DNA of 64,000 nt from Bacteroidota bacterium (GCA_016718035.1 JADKEK010000001.1:186001-250000); one strand, 5' to 3'. Counted from the stretch's first letter, positions 29,276 to 37,688 are shown. Translations and numbers: made by a program. Notes: a model not told the origin generated them from the letters alone.

Positions 29276-31177
29276 ATGGGAAAAATCATAGGTATAGACT
29301 TAGGAACAACAAATAGTTGTGTTTCGGTAATGGAAGGAAACGAACCGGTTGTTATTCCAAACGATGAGGGCCGCAGAACAACGCCTTCTATCGTTGCATT
29401 TTTAGATAACGGTGAGCGTAAAGTTGGAGATTCGGCTAAACGCCAGGCGATTACTAATCCTCGCAAAACCATTAGCTCTATTAAACGTTTTATGGGACAT
29501 CGCTACAGCGAAGTAAGCAACGAGTTAACGATGGTTAGCTACGATGTAACCCGCGGCGACAACGATACTGCACGTGTTAAAATTGAGGACCGTTTATATA
29601 CACCTCAGGAAATTTCAGCAATGGTATTGCAGAAAATGAAAAAAACGGCAGAAGATTACCTGGGTACTGAAGTTACTGAAGCAGTTATTACCGTTCCTGC
29701 TTACTTTAACGATTCTCAGCGCCAGGCTACTAAAGAAGCCGGAGAAATTGCGGGATTAAAAGTAAAACGTATCATCAACGAACCAACCGCTGCTGCTTTA
29801 GCATACGGTATGGATAAACGTCACAAAGACATGAAAATCGCAGTATTCGACCTTGGTGGTGGTACTTTCGATATTTCAATTTTGGAATTAGGTGATGGCG
29901 TATTTGAGGTAAAATCTACAAATGGTGATACTCACTTAGGTGGTGACGACTTCGATAAAAAAATTATGGATTGGCTGGCAGATGAATTCAAAAAAGAAGA
30001 GCCAACTATTGATTTGCGCAAAGACCCTATGGCATTGCAACGTTTAAAAGAAGCTTCAGAAAAAGCAAAAGTTGAGTTGTCTTCATCAATGGAAACAGAA
30101 ATCAACTTGCCTTATATTACAGCAATTGATGGTGTGCCTAAACACTTAGTGAAAAAAATCAGCCGTGCAAAATTTGAACAACTTGCTGACGATTTAATTC
30201 AACGCACTTTACGTCCTTGCGAAGGCGCATTAAAAGATGCTGGTTACAGCAAAAACGAAATCGATGAAGTTATCCTAGTAGGTGGTTCAACACGTATTCC
30301 GAAAATTCAGGAAGTTGTAGAACAATATTTTGGTAAAAAACCAAATCGCAGTGTGAATCCTGATGAAGTTGTTGCGGTTGGTGCTGCAATTCAGGGTGGT
30401 GTATTAACAGGTGAAGTAAAAGATGTATTGTTACTTGATGTTACACCATTGTCATTAGGTATTGAAACTTTAGGTGGTGTATTTACACGATTAATTGAAT
30501 CAAATACAACTATTCCTTCTAAGAAAAGCGAAGTATTTTCAACTGCTGCCGACAATCAGCCTTCTGTTGAAATTCATATTTTACAGGGCGAGCGTTCAAT
30601 GGCAAAAGATAACAGAACAATTGGTCGCTTTATATTAGATGGTATTCCACCTGCAAGGAGAGGAACTCCGCAAGTTGAAGTTATTTTCGATATCGATGCG
30701 AATGGTATTTTACATGTTACAGCAAAAGATAAAGGAACAGGTAAAGAACAAAGTATTCGTATTGAAGCTTCAACCGGCTTAAGCGATGATGAAATTAAAC
30801 GCATGCGCGACGAAGCTAAAGCGAATGAAGAAACCGACAAGCAGGCAAAAGAAAAAATCGAAAAACTCAATCGTGCAGACGGAATGATTTTCGAAACAGA
30901 AAAACAATTAAATGAGTTTGGTGATAAACTGAGTGATGGTGCTAAACAACCTATTCAGGATGCATTAAACGAATTGCGTGAAGCGCACAAGTCGCAGGAT
31001 ATTGCAGCGTGTGATGCGGCTACTGAAAAACTGAATACTGCATGGAATAATGCAAGTCAGGAAATGTATGCAGCACAACAACAAGCACAACCTGATGCAG
31101 GTGCAGGCGCTACAGATAATAATGAACAAACAACTGCAAACAAAACAGATGATGTTGAGTTTGAAGAAGTGAAGTAA
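29276..31177 (+). CDS. dnaK: Chaperone DnaK (Hsp70)
   Basis: 633 residues, typical length. Nucleotide-binding domain: GIDLGTTNSCVSVMEG (phosphate 1), VITVPAYFNDSQRQATKEAG, INEPTAAALAYG, VFDLGGGTFDISIL (phosphate 2) and LVGGSTRIPKIQ (adenosine). The substrate-binding domain has LLLDVTPLSLGIETLGG. The Ala/Gln-rich lid ends in the conserved acidic DDVEFEEVK. It is an ATP-driven folding chaperone working with DnaJ and GrpE, neither of which is adjacent. Monocistronic with a terminator, followed by an array of the large intergenic repeat. Confidence 0.98.
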   Translation: MGKIIGIDLGTTNSCVSVMEGNEPVVIPNDEGRRTTPSIVAFLDNGERKVGDSAKRQAITNPRKTISSIKRFMGHRYSEVSNELTMVSYDVTRGDNDTARVKIEDRLYTPQEISAMVLQKMKKTAEDYLGTEVTEAVITVPAYFNDSQRQATKEAGEIAGLKVKRIINEPTAAALAYGMDKRHKDMKIAVFDLGGGTFDISILELGDGVFEVKSTNGDTHLGGDDFDKKIMDWLADEFKKEEPTIDLRKDPMALQRLKEASEKAKVELSSSMETEINLPYITAIDGVPKHLVKKISRAKFEQLADDLIQRTLRPCEGALKDAGYSKNEIDEVILVGGSTRIPKIQEVVEQYFGKKPNRSVNPDEVVAVGAAIQGGVLTGEVKDVLLLDVTPLSLGIETLGGVFTRLIESNTTIPSKKSEVFSTAADNQPSVEIHILQGERSMAKDNRTIGRFILDGIPPARRGTPQVEVIFDIDANGILHVTAKDKGTGKEQSIRIEASTGLSDDEIKRMRDEAKANEETDKQAKEKIEKLNRADGMIFETEKQLNEFGDKLSDGAKQPIQDALNELREAHKSQDIAACDAATEKLNTAWNNASQEMYAAQQQAQPDAGAGATDNNEQTTANKTDDVEFEEVK

Positions 31178-31202
31178 TTATAATTAATTAATGAAATAAT
31201 TA

Positions 31203-31230
31203 AACCCGTTGAGTAATCAGCGGGTTTTTT
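31203..31230 (+). terminator. Terminator of dnaK
   Basis: AACCCG (31203-31208) pairs with CGGGTT (31221-31226), extended inward by TGA/TCA around a GTAA loop, and followed by a run of T to 31230. It lies 25 bp past the stop codon. Confidence 0.8.
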
Positions 31231-31235
31231 GTTTC

Positions 31236-31950
31236 ACCCACCTCCGCGACTCCGCGTGAACCAGATAAAAAATGTTTCTCGCAAAGGCCCAAAGGCAAAG
31301 ACAGATTAATTTATGTTTATATAAAAAACCAATTCAAGCGCGCAAAGGTATAATTGGTTTACCATCTTTGCGCGCTTAAAAACAAACCATATCGCACATA
31401 TTTATTCAAATTACCTTAGCGCCTTGGCGAGAAACAAACTAGGGATGTTTCTCGCAAAGACGCAAAAGGTTTTGATATGATGTTTTAAGTCTAAATAAAA
31501 AACCAATTCAAGCGCGCAAAGGTATAATTGGTTTACCAACTTTGCGCGCTTAAAAACAAACCATATCGCACATAATATATAAAAAAAACTTAGCGCCTTT
31601 GCGAGAAAATGTAGTGAATGTTTCTCGCAAAGACGCAAAAGGTTTTGATATGATGTTTTAAGTCTAAATAAAAAACCAATTCAAGCGCGCAAAGGTTTTA
31701 TCGGTTTACCAGCTTTGCGCGCTTAAAAACAAACCATATCGCACATAATATATAAAAAAAACTTAGCGCCTTAGCGAGAAACAAACAATACACGTTTCTC
31801 ACAAAGACGCTAATTAATTAATAATGGTATATAAGTCTAACTATTTACTCAATTCACACTTAACTGGTTTACCAACTCCGCGCGCTCAAAAACAAACCAC
31901 ATCGCACACCCCACAATCACAAACCCTCGCATCTCCGCTTGAAACGCACC
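31236..31950 (+). repeat. Tandem array of the ~174-bp compound palindromic repeat
   Basis: Three well-preserved units have inner arms AAGCGCGCAAAG at 31336, 31510 and 31683, each paired with CTTTGCGCGCTT at 31366, 31540 and 31723. The spacing is 174 and 173 bp. Units are bounded by TTTCTCGCAAAGACGC on the left and GCGCCTTTGCGAGAAAC-like on the right. A fourth, degenerate right half of the CCGCGCGCTC type (about 31855-31950) ends three bases before the katG stop. The flanking sequence GTTTTAAGTCTAAATAAA is identical between two units, which argues for recent tandem amplification. Confidence 0.9.
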
Positions 31951-31952
31951 AA

Positions 31953-34160
31953 TTATCTCAAGTCGTATCTATCCAAATTCATCACCTTAACCCATGCTGC
32001 AACAAAATCAGTAACAAATTTCATTTGCGCATCTGCACTTGCATATACTTCAGCTAATGCACGGAGTTCTGAATTAGAACCAAATATTAAATCTACTTGT
32101 GTTGCTTTCCATTTCACACCACCAACTTTTCTGTCGTGACCGTCAAATAAATCTTTTGTTTCATTTGTTGGTACCCAGGCAGTATTCATATCTAATAAAT
32201 GGCTAAAGAAATCATTGCTTAACACACCCGGACGTTTTGTAAATACTCCATTTGATGAACCATCAAAATTGGTATTTAAAACACGCATACCACCTAATAA
32301 AACGGTCATTTCAGGAGCAGTTAATCGCAATAATTGTGATTTATCAATTAACAATTCTGCCTGAGAAATGGTATATCGTTTTCTTAAATAATTACGGAAA
32401 CCATCAGCAGCAGGTTCAAGCACTTCAAAAGATTCAACATCAGTTTGTTCCTGTGATGCATCCATTCTTCCAGGCGTAAATGGCACATTAATAGCAACAC
32501 CACCTTCGCGTGCCGCAATTTCAACACCCACACAACCTGCTAACACAATTAAATCGGCTGATGATATTTTTTTACCGTTCGATTGTGCAGCATTAAATTC
32601 CTGTTGAATATTTTCTAATATACCTAACACCGTTTTTAACTGTGCTGGATTATTTACTTCCCAATCTTTTTGTGGTGCAAGGCGAATGCGCGCGCCGTTT
32701 GCTCCGCCACGTTTATCTGAACCACGGAATGTTGAAGCAGAAGCCCATGCAGTGGATACCATTTGCGATACGGTTAATCCTGATTGGCTGATTTTTTCTT
32801 TCAATAGTTGAATATCGTTGCCATCAACTAAAACATGGTCAACAGCTGGAATAGGATCTTGCCAGATTAATACTTCAGATGGAACATCACTACCTAAATA
32901 TCTTGAGCGTGGTCCCATATCGCGATGCGTTAATTTATACCATGCACGTGCAAATGCATCTGCAAATTCAAGTGGATATTCATAAAAACGACGAGATATT
33001 TTTTCATAAGCAGGATCAAAACGCAATGATAAATCTGTGGTCAACATGGTTGGTACATGTTTTTTATTTGGGTCATGTGCATCAGGCATAACTGCATCTG
33101 CATTTTTAGCAACCCATTGTTGCGCACCGGCCGGACTTTTAGATAATTCCCATTCGTATTTAAATAAATTATCGAAAAAGTAATAACTCCATTTTGCAGG
33201 TGTTTGAGTCCAGGTAACTTCTAAACCACTGGTAATAGTATCACCACCTTTTCCTGAACCATAACTGTTATTCCAACCAAAACCTTGTTCTTCAATTCCT
33301 GCAGCTTCTGGTTCAGGGCCAACATGTGTTGCAACAGCGGCGCCATGTGTTTTACCGAAGGTATGTCCGCCAGCAATTAAAGCTACAGTTTCTTCATCAT
33401 TCATTGCCATACGCGCAAATGTTTCGCGAATGTCTTTTGCCGCAGCAAGTGGGTCGGGATTGCCATTAGGACCTTCCGGATTTACATAAATTAATCCCAT
33501 TTGCACAGCAGCTAACGGATTATCTAAATCGCGTTCACCTGAATATCGTTTATCAGCTTCGAGCCATTTTGTTTCTGCACCCCAAAAAACATCTTCCTCA
33601 GGTTCCCACACATCCGGTCTTCCGCCGCCAAATCCGAAGGTTTTAAAACCCATAGATTCTAATGCAACATTACCTGCTAAAATCATTAAATCGGCCCATG
33701 AAATTTTTTGACCATATTTTTGTTTGATTGGCCAAAGTAATCTGCGCGCTTTATCTAAATTCACGTTATCAGGCCAACTGTTTAATGGTGCAAAACGTTG
33801 TTGTCCGCTACCAGCACCGCCACGTCCGTCGCCTGTGCGATAAGTTCCTGCACTATGCCATGCCATACGAATAAATAGTGGACCATAATGTCCAAAATCT
33901 GCCGGCCACCAATCTTGTGAATCGGTCATTAAGTGATGAAGGTCATGTTTAATTGCATCTAAATCCAGTTCTTTAAATGCTTGCGCATAATTAAATTCAT
34001 CGCCAAGTGGGTTCGATAAATTGCTGTTCTGACGTAGTATGTTTAATTTAAGTTGATTAGGCCACCAATCACGATTTTTTGTTCCGCTGGTTCCTACACT
34101 GTGTTTTTGCATTGCTCCGGTAAATGGGCATTTGCCTCCGTTGTTTCCGTTATTTTCCAT
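31953..34160 (-). CDS. katG: Catalase-peroxidase
   Basis: 735 residues, full length for the two-domain fused enzyme. It removes hydrogen peroxide by catalase and peroxidase action with heme b. The distal motif MAWHSAGTYRTGDGRGGAGS carries Arg, Trp and His. VNPEGPNGNPDP follows the Tyr (LIYVNPEG) that would join the Trp-Tyr-Met adduct, and GGHTFGKTHGAA carries the proximal heme His. The C-terminal copy is present but degenerate, as usual. It lies 50 bp downstream of a PerR-type regulator on the same strand. No signal peptide, so cytoplasmic. The end of the gene abuts the repeat array, and no separate terminator is visible. Confidence 0.98.
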   Translation of the reverse strand: MENNGNNGGKCPFTGAMQKHSVGTSGTKNRDWWPNQLKLNILRQNSNLSNPLGDEFNYAQAFKELDLDAIKHDLHHLMTDSQDWWPADFGHYGPLFIRMAWHSAGTYRTGDGRGGAGSGQQRFAPLNSWPDNVNLDKARRLLWPIKQKYGQKISWADLMILAGNVALESMGFKTFGFGGGRPDVWEPEEDVFWGAETKWLEADKRYSGERDLDNPLAAVQMGLIYVNPEGPNGNPDPLAAAKDIRETFARMAMNDEETVALIAGGHTFGKTHGAAVATHVGPEPEAAGIEEQGFGWNNSYGSGKGGDTITSGLEVTWTQTPAKWSYYFFDNLFKYEWELSKSPAGAQQWVAKNADAVMPDAHDPNKKHVPTMLTTDLSLRFDPAYEKISRRFYEYPLEFADAFARAWYKLTHRDMGPRSRYLGSDVPSEVLIWQDPIPAVDHVLVDGNDIQLLKEKISQSGLTVSQMVSTAWASASTFRGSDKRGGANGARIRLAPQKDWEVNNPAQLKTVLGILENIQQEFNAAQSNGKKISSADLIVLAGCVGVEIAAREGGVAINVPFTPGRMDASQEQTDVESFEVLEPAADGFRNYLRKRYTISQAELLIDKSQLLRLTAPEMTVLLGGMRVLNTNFDGSSNGVFTKRPGVLSNDFFSHLLDMNTAWVPTNETKDLFDGHDRKVGGVKWKATQVDLIFGSNSELRALAEVYASADAQMKFVTDFVAAWVKVMNLDRYDLR

Positions 34161-34210
34161 TGTATTGTGAAATTTATATTTTCAATTAATTATTTATTTT
34201 CTATTGTTTA

Positions 34211-34675
34211 TTATGCTTTTTTCGGGAGTATATTACGTTTTTTTGGTGCGGTTTTTTTGGGAGTTTTAAATTTGCCGACTATTTGTAATTTAATATCTGC
34301 AATTTCAAAATCAAGGATACGATGTTTTTTGAAATAATTAGTCAGAAGGTGATTTAAATCATCATTAAAATAGTCTTTGATTTTGTCTGTTTTCGTGCAG
34401 TATAAATGATGATGGGCATGCAAAATGGCATCATAACGCATCACATCTTTATCTGTTTTTACGCGTTTTATCAATTCATTATCCACTAGTGCGTCTAGTA
34501 CCTTATAAACAGTTGCGGTAGAAACATTAGGGTAATTTTTACGAATATAGTCGATGATGTTTTCTGCGGAAGGGTGGTTGTTAAGTTTTATGATAGCTTC
34601 CAAAACGGCTATTCGTTGTGGGGTGATTTTTAACCCTTTTTCACTTAGTTGTTGTCGAATGTCGGTTATGGTCAT
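34211..34675 (-). CDS. perR: PerR-type peroxide-sensing Fur-family repressor
   Basis: 154 residues. The winged-helix domain reads GLKITPQRIAVLEAI and VSTATVYKVLDALV. Aligned with B. subtilis PerR, the regulatory metal ligands are all present: His34 (H37), Asp82 (D85), His88 (H91), His90 (H93) and Asp101 (D104), in YDAILHAHHHLYC and KIKDY. The structural zinc site is not: only one Cys (Cys93) of the two CxxC pairs remains. The C-terminus is a Lys/Pro-rich tail (PKKTAPKKRNILPKKA). Position directly before katG on the same strand supports control of peroxide defence and autoregulation. Confidence 0.88.
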   Translation of the reverse strand: MTITDIRQQLSEKGLKITPQRIAVLEAIIKLNNHPSAENIIDYIRKNYPNVSTATVYKVLDALVDNELIKRVKTDKDVMRYDAILHAHHHLYCTKTDKIKDYFNDDLNHLLTNYFKKHRILDFEIADIKLQIVGKFKTPKKTAPKKRNILPKKA

Positions 34676-34676
34676 A

Positions 34677-34730
34677 AATATAATGAATATTAAACGAGAA
34701 TGATTCGCTTTTAGATTAAAGCAAATCTAA
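34677..34730 (-). promoter_or_regulatory. Candidate PerR operators upstream of perR-katG
   Basis: Two inverted repeats lie just before the perR start. AATAT-N5-ATATT at 34677-34691 begins 2 bp upstream of the start and has the AT-rich 5-5-5 form of Fur/PerR boxes. TTAGATT-N6-AATCTAA at 34711-34730 has perfect 7-bp arms. AGAATGATTC between them is also Fur-box-like. Operator function is inferred from location. Confidence 0.45.
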
Positions 34731-34798
34731 GCCAAAAAGTTCAGGGGTATTTGTTTTTTTTATGAACACATTGTGTGGAGATAGGAAAACAAATTGTT

Positions 34799-35485
34799 GG
34801 TTCTCGCAAAGGCGCAAGGGGAATGTATTGGTAGTATAAACCAATTCAAGCTGCAAAGGGTTCAATTGGTTTAACAACTTTGCGCGCTTGAAAACAAACC
34901 ATATCGTACATCATATAATTCATTCTCTTAGCGCCTTCGCGAGAACCAGCCGAGAAATGTTTCTCGCAAAGTCCCAAAGACAGATTATAGTGGTATGACC
35001 CAAATTAGTTTTATAAACCCATTCAAGCGGCAAAGGGTTCAATTGGTTTAACAGCTTTGCGCGCTTGAAAACAAACCATATCACACATCATATAATTCAT
35101 TCTCTTAGCGACTTTGCGAGAACCAGCCGAGAAATGTTTCTCGCAAAGTCGCAAAGACAGATTATGGTGGTATGAACCAAATTAGTTTTAAAAACTAATT
35201 CAAGGGGCAAAGGGTTCAATTGGTTTAACAGCTTTGCGCGCTTGAAAACAAACCATATCGCACATCATATAATTCATTCTCTTAGCGCCTTCGCGAGAAC
35301 CAGCCGAGAAATGTTTCTCGCAAAGTCGCAAAGTCGCAAAGTCAGTTTTTTGGTGTTATGTGCTAAATTGCACTATAAACCCATTCAAGCGGCAAAGTGT
35401 ACAATTGGTTTAACAACTTTGCGCGCTTGAAAACAAACCATATCACACATCATATAAATCATTTTCTTAGCGACTTTGCGAGCAA
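34799..35485 (+). repeat. Four-unit tandem array of the ~177-bp compound palindromic repeat
   Basis: The right inner arm CTTTGCGCGCTT occurs at 34878, 35055, 35232 and 35417, giving spacings of 177, 177 and 185 bp. The extra 8 bp equals one more copy of the 8-mer TCGCAAAG, present three times in tandem at 35318-35341. In the last unit the outer arms CTCGCAAAGTCGC (35317-35329) and GCGACTTTGCGAG (35470-35482) are perfectly complementary. The block AAAACAAACCATATCGCACA is shared with the array after dnaK. It fills the gap between perR and the GNAT gene. Confidence 0.9.
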
Positions 35486-35514
35486 CAACCACCTACAAGC
35501 ATAATTAAGTTTAT

Positions 35515-35522
35515 TAATTTTG
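35515..35522 (+). promoter_or_regulatory. -7 box of the GNAT gene
   Basis: TAATTTTG matches TAnnTTTG. It overlaps the TTG codon at 35520 that could extend the reading frame, so the ATG at 35541 is the credible start with a leader of about 15 nt. Confidence 0.45.
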
Positions 35523-35540
35523 GCTTGCAAATTTGTATCC

Positions 35541-35981
35541 ATGCAACAACCCAACATTCGTATCATCCCATTCCAAAGTATAGATTACGATAAAGAAATC
35601 GCACTTCGATACGATGTTTTGCGCAAACCATTGAGATTAAATTTTACTGCTGAGCAATTAGCCGCTGAAGGCGATTTTTTTCACTTGGGATATTTTGATG
35701 GAGAATCGTTGCTAGCCTGTTTGATATTAGCACCGGAAAAAGATGGTAAAATTAAAATGAAACAAGTTGCAGTAGCCGCTCAGCAACAAGGAAAAGGCAT
35801 TGGTGCACAATTAGTTACAGCTGCCGAAAGTTTTGCTGCTTCCAAAGGATTTACACTCATGTATTGTCATGCACGCGATACAGCAGTGCCATTTTATGAA
35901 AAACTCGGTTATTCGAGGGTAGGTGAGGAGTTTGAAGAAGTTACCATTCCGCATTGGGAAATGGAGAAGTCGCTGAAATAA
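35541..35981 (+). CDS. GNAT family N-acetyltransferase
   Basis: 146 residues from ATG 35541 (MQQPNIRIIPFQS). GNAT motif A is clear: MKQVAVAAQQQGKGIGAQLV has the Q/R-x-x-G-x-G acetyl-CoA pyrophosphate loop. Motif B is FYEKLGYSRVG, with the usual Tyr. Earlier motifs are weak (YDVLRKPLRLNF, LACLILAPEKDGKI). The start of the type 'LRYDVLR-P' is typical of a widespread small GNAT subgroup of unknown substrate. It lies between the repeat array and the convergent RlpA-like gene, whose stop is 6 bp away. Confidence 0.88.
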   Translation: MQQPNIRIIPFQSIDYDKEIALRYDVLRKPLRLNFTAEQLAAEGDFFHLGYFDGESLLACLILAPEKDGKIKMKQVAVAAQQQGKGIGAQLVTAAESFAASKGFTLMYCHARDTAVPFYEKLGYSRVGEEFEEVTIPHWEMEKSLK

Positions 35982-35987
35982 ATCCGC

Positions 35988-36545
35988 TTATTTTTTCTTC
36001 TTTTGATTTTGTGGCAGGTTCATTTCGAACACTTCCCAATCAATCGGGTCGTTGATAGTCGCCAATTCAACAACCGGGGCTGCAGGAACAACCATCGGAG
36101 TTGGTTTAATTAATGGAATATGTTCTGTTGGCAAATCTGATGGTCGTTCAATCACCAAAGGAATGGTTCCCGGTGTTGGAATTACCTCAACTTTTACTTT
36201 AGTCAGACCACTGGATATAAAATTAAGCTGACGTGCAGCCTTTTCGGTGAGGTCGATAGCGCGTTTGTTCCATTGTGGCATCCTGTCGTTAATGCGGACA
36301 ATTACCACAGAATCGTTGTTCAGATTGGTAACTTTTACCCAGGTGCCCAGTGGGAGCGACTTGTGGGCTGCAGTAAGTTTTTCCTGACTGTAAATTTCGC
36401 CATTGGCTGTTTTTCTGCCCACAAACTTGTCGTGATAGAAGCTGGCAGTGCCTGTCTCCGTTTTACCCGCTTGGGCAAAACCCGACGAGCAAATGAAAAC
36501 AAAAACCAGTGTAAACAGGACATTTAACGCTGTAATTCTCTTCAT
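35988..36545 (-). CDS. rlpA: RlpA-like septal ring lytic transglycosylase (double-psi beta-barrel)
   Basis: 185 residues from ATG 36545, chosen because MKRITALNVLFTLVFVFICS plus SGFAQA is a proper signal peptide. The DPBB domain matches RlpA: TGTASFYHDKFVGRKTANGE, LTAAHKSLPLGTWVKVTNL, VVIVRINDRMP and RAIDLTEKAARQL. The family cleaves denuded glycan strands in the periplasm. No SPOR domain is present; a Pro/Val-rich tail (about 65 residues) ends in NQKKKK. An unusual Gln-Trp follows the RINDRMP motif where many members have GPF. Confidence 0.85.
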   Translation of the reverse strand: MKRITALNVLFTLVFVFICSSGFAQAGKTETGTASFYHDKFVGRKTANGEIYSQEKLTAAHKSLPLGTWVKVTNLNNDSVVIVRINDRMPQWNKRAIDLTEKAARQLNFISSGLTKVKVEVIPTPGTIPLVIERPSDLPTEHIPLIKPTPMVVPAAPVVELATINDPIDWEVFEMNLPQNQKKKK

Positions 36546-36631
36546 GCCGATGTGAAAATTAGTAAACACACCTCTTATACCCAAATTTTAGGCCAGGATG
36601 TTTTCCACATAGGCTCCAAAAGCCAATAAAA

Positions 36632-37018
36632 TCAGATAACTGCGAACTTGCGGGTTATGTTACCGGCGTTAGTTTCGAAGGTAATAAAGTAGATTCCCTG
36701 ATGAACGACACCGTTTAAATCGATATAATTGGAATCGGGTTTACCGCTTAAGTTTTCCAATTCTACAATTTGACCGTAACCATTGCGGACAACGAAACTG
36801 TAATATTCAACACCAACGGCAGATACTTGTAACATGGCATTATACTGTGGCAGCGGCACAGGTGAAATGGTCAGCGACTGGCCAACACCTAAGCGCGCAT
36901 TTACATGGCCTGATGCTTCTTGTTTAGTAGTAGCATCACCTTGAAAAATAATTTCTTGTGCCGATACTGTAAAAGAAATACCAACTGTTACCAGAGCAAA
37001 AAGTAATTGTTTGAGCAT
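36632..37018 (-). CDS. Small secreted protein resembling a lone sorting-type beta domain
   Basis: 128 residues with signal peptide MLKQLLFALVTVGISFTVSA. About 108 mature residues remain. Most of this resembles a Bacteroidota C-terminal sorting-type beta sandwich: FVVRNGYGQIVELENLSGK, then VVHQGIYFITFETNAGNIT and RKFAVI at the end, where GxYF-x(n)-G-x-x-T-x-K-F is the usual pattern. No separate cargo domain is visible, so the protein is almost only signal peptide plus sorting-like domain. It may be a small surface or scaffold protein. The classification is inferred. Confidence 0.65.
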   Translation of the reverse strand: MLKQLLFALVTVGISFTVSAQEIIFQGDATTKQEASGHVNARLGVGQSLTISPVPLPQYNAMLQVSAVGVEYYSFVVRNGYGQIVELENLSGKPDSNYIDLNGVVHQGIYFITFETNAGNITRKFAVI

Positions 37019-37100
37019 GTTATAGTTATGGCTGTGAATGAATAATAAGCAAATGTATTTTTTTTAATGGTAATTCAAAGTTACAATTGTTGGAATTGTG

Positions 37101-37589
37101 TCAAAATAACGTTTGCACACCCAATCCAAATTTTGCTTCATGCTGCAACAGCCATTTTTTGCGATGTAAACCTCCGGCATATCCGGTTAAAGAATTATCG
37201 CTGCCAATTACTCTATGACAGGGTATTATAATAGCAACAGGGTTTTTGCCATTGGCTGCACCTACGGCCCGTGTAGATTTTTCATCTCCCACTAATTTGG
37301 CAATATCAAGATAGCTGGCAGTTGATGCATAAGGTATAGTTTGCAAAGCCATCCACACTTTTTTTTGAAAATCTGTCCCCGAAGGACCCAGAAGTAAATC
37401 AAAGTTGCGCAGTTTACCATTAAAATATTCGTCCAATTGAAACATACATTGTTGAGCTATCCCTTTTGGTTTGCGGGTTTCTGCATGTTCCTCGTCTAAA
37501 AATTGCACTGCAGTTATAAACTCCTCATTATGCCTGATAGCAAGCGTACCGAAGGGCGCATTATAATAAGAAGTAATTAACTCGGGCAT
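37101..37589 (-). CDS. ogt: Methylated-DNA--protein-cysteine methyltransferase
   Basis: 162 residues. The acceptor Cys lies in IIIPCHRVIGSDNSLTGYAG, the canonical PCHRV motif followed by the Gly-Tyr-x-Gly. The helix-turn-helix region is STRAVGAANGKNPVA, including the Arg finger. The N-terminal domain is the short Ogt type (TSYYNAPFGTLAIRHNEEFI). It transfers methyl groups from O6-methylguanine onto itself. It is monocistronic and divergent from the GH3 gene. No AraC/Ada domain is fused. Confidence 0.94.
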   Translation of the reverse strand: MPELITSYYNAPFGTLAIRHNEEFITAVQFLDEEHAETRKPKGIAQQCMFQLDEYFNGKLRNFDLLLGPSGTDFQKKVWMALQTIPYASTASYLDIAKLVGDEKSTRAVGAANGKNPVAIIIPCHRVIGSDNSLTGYAGGLHRKKWLLQHEAKFGLGVQTLF

Positions 37590-37676
37590 AAGTAGGTTTG
37601 TGCAAATGTCCGCATAATTATCGGAATAGACTAAACCGACATCTACCCATAAAATGTAATTTCCATTTTATGCCTT

Positions 37677-37684
37677 TATCTTTG
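37677..37684 (+). promoter_or_regulatory. -7 box directly before the GH3 start codon (leaderless transcript?)
   Basis: TATCTTTG matches TAnnTTTG, and the ATG begins only 4 bp later at 37689. If the box is used in the standard register, transcription would start at or next to the A of ATG. Confidence 0.5.
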
Positions 37685-37688
37685 CAGC

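Noticed and set aside
34799..35485. CRISPR array
   Set aside because: Units are about 177 bp with no short repeat/variable spacer alternation, and no cas genes are nearby.
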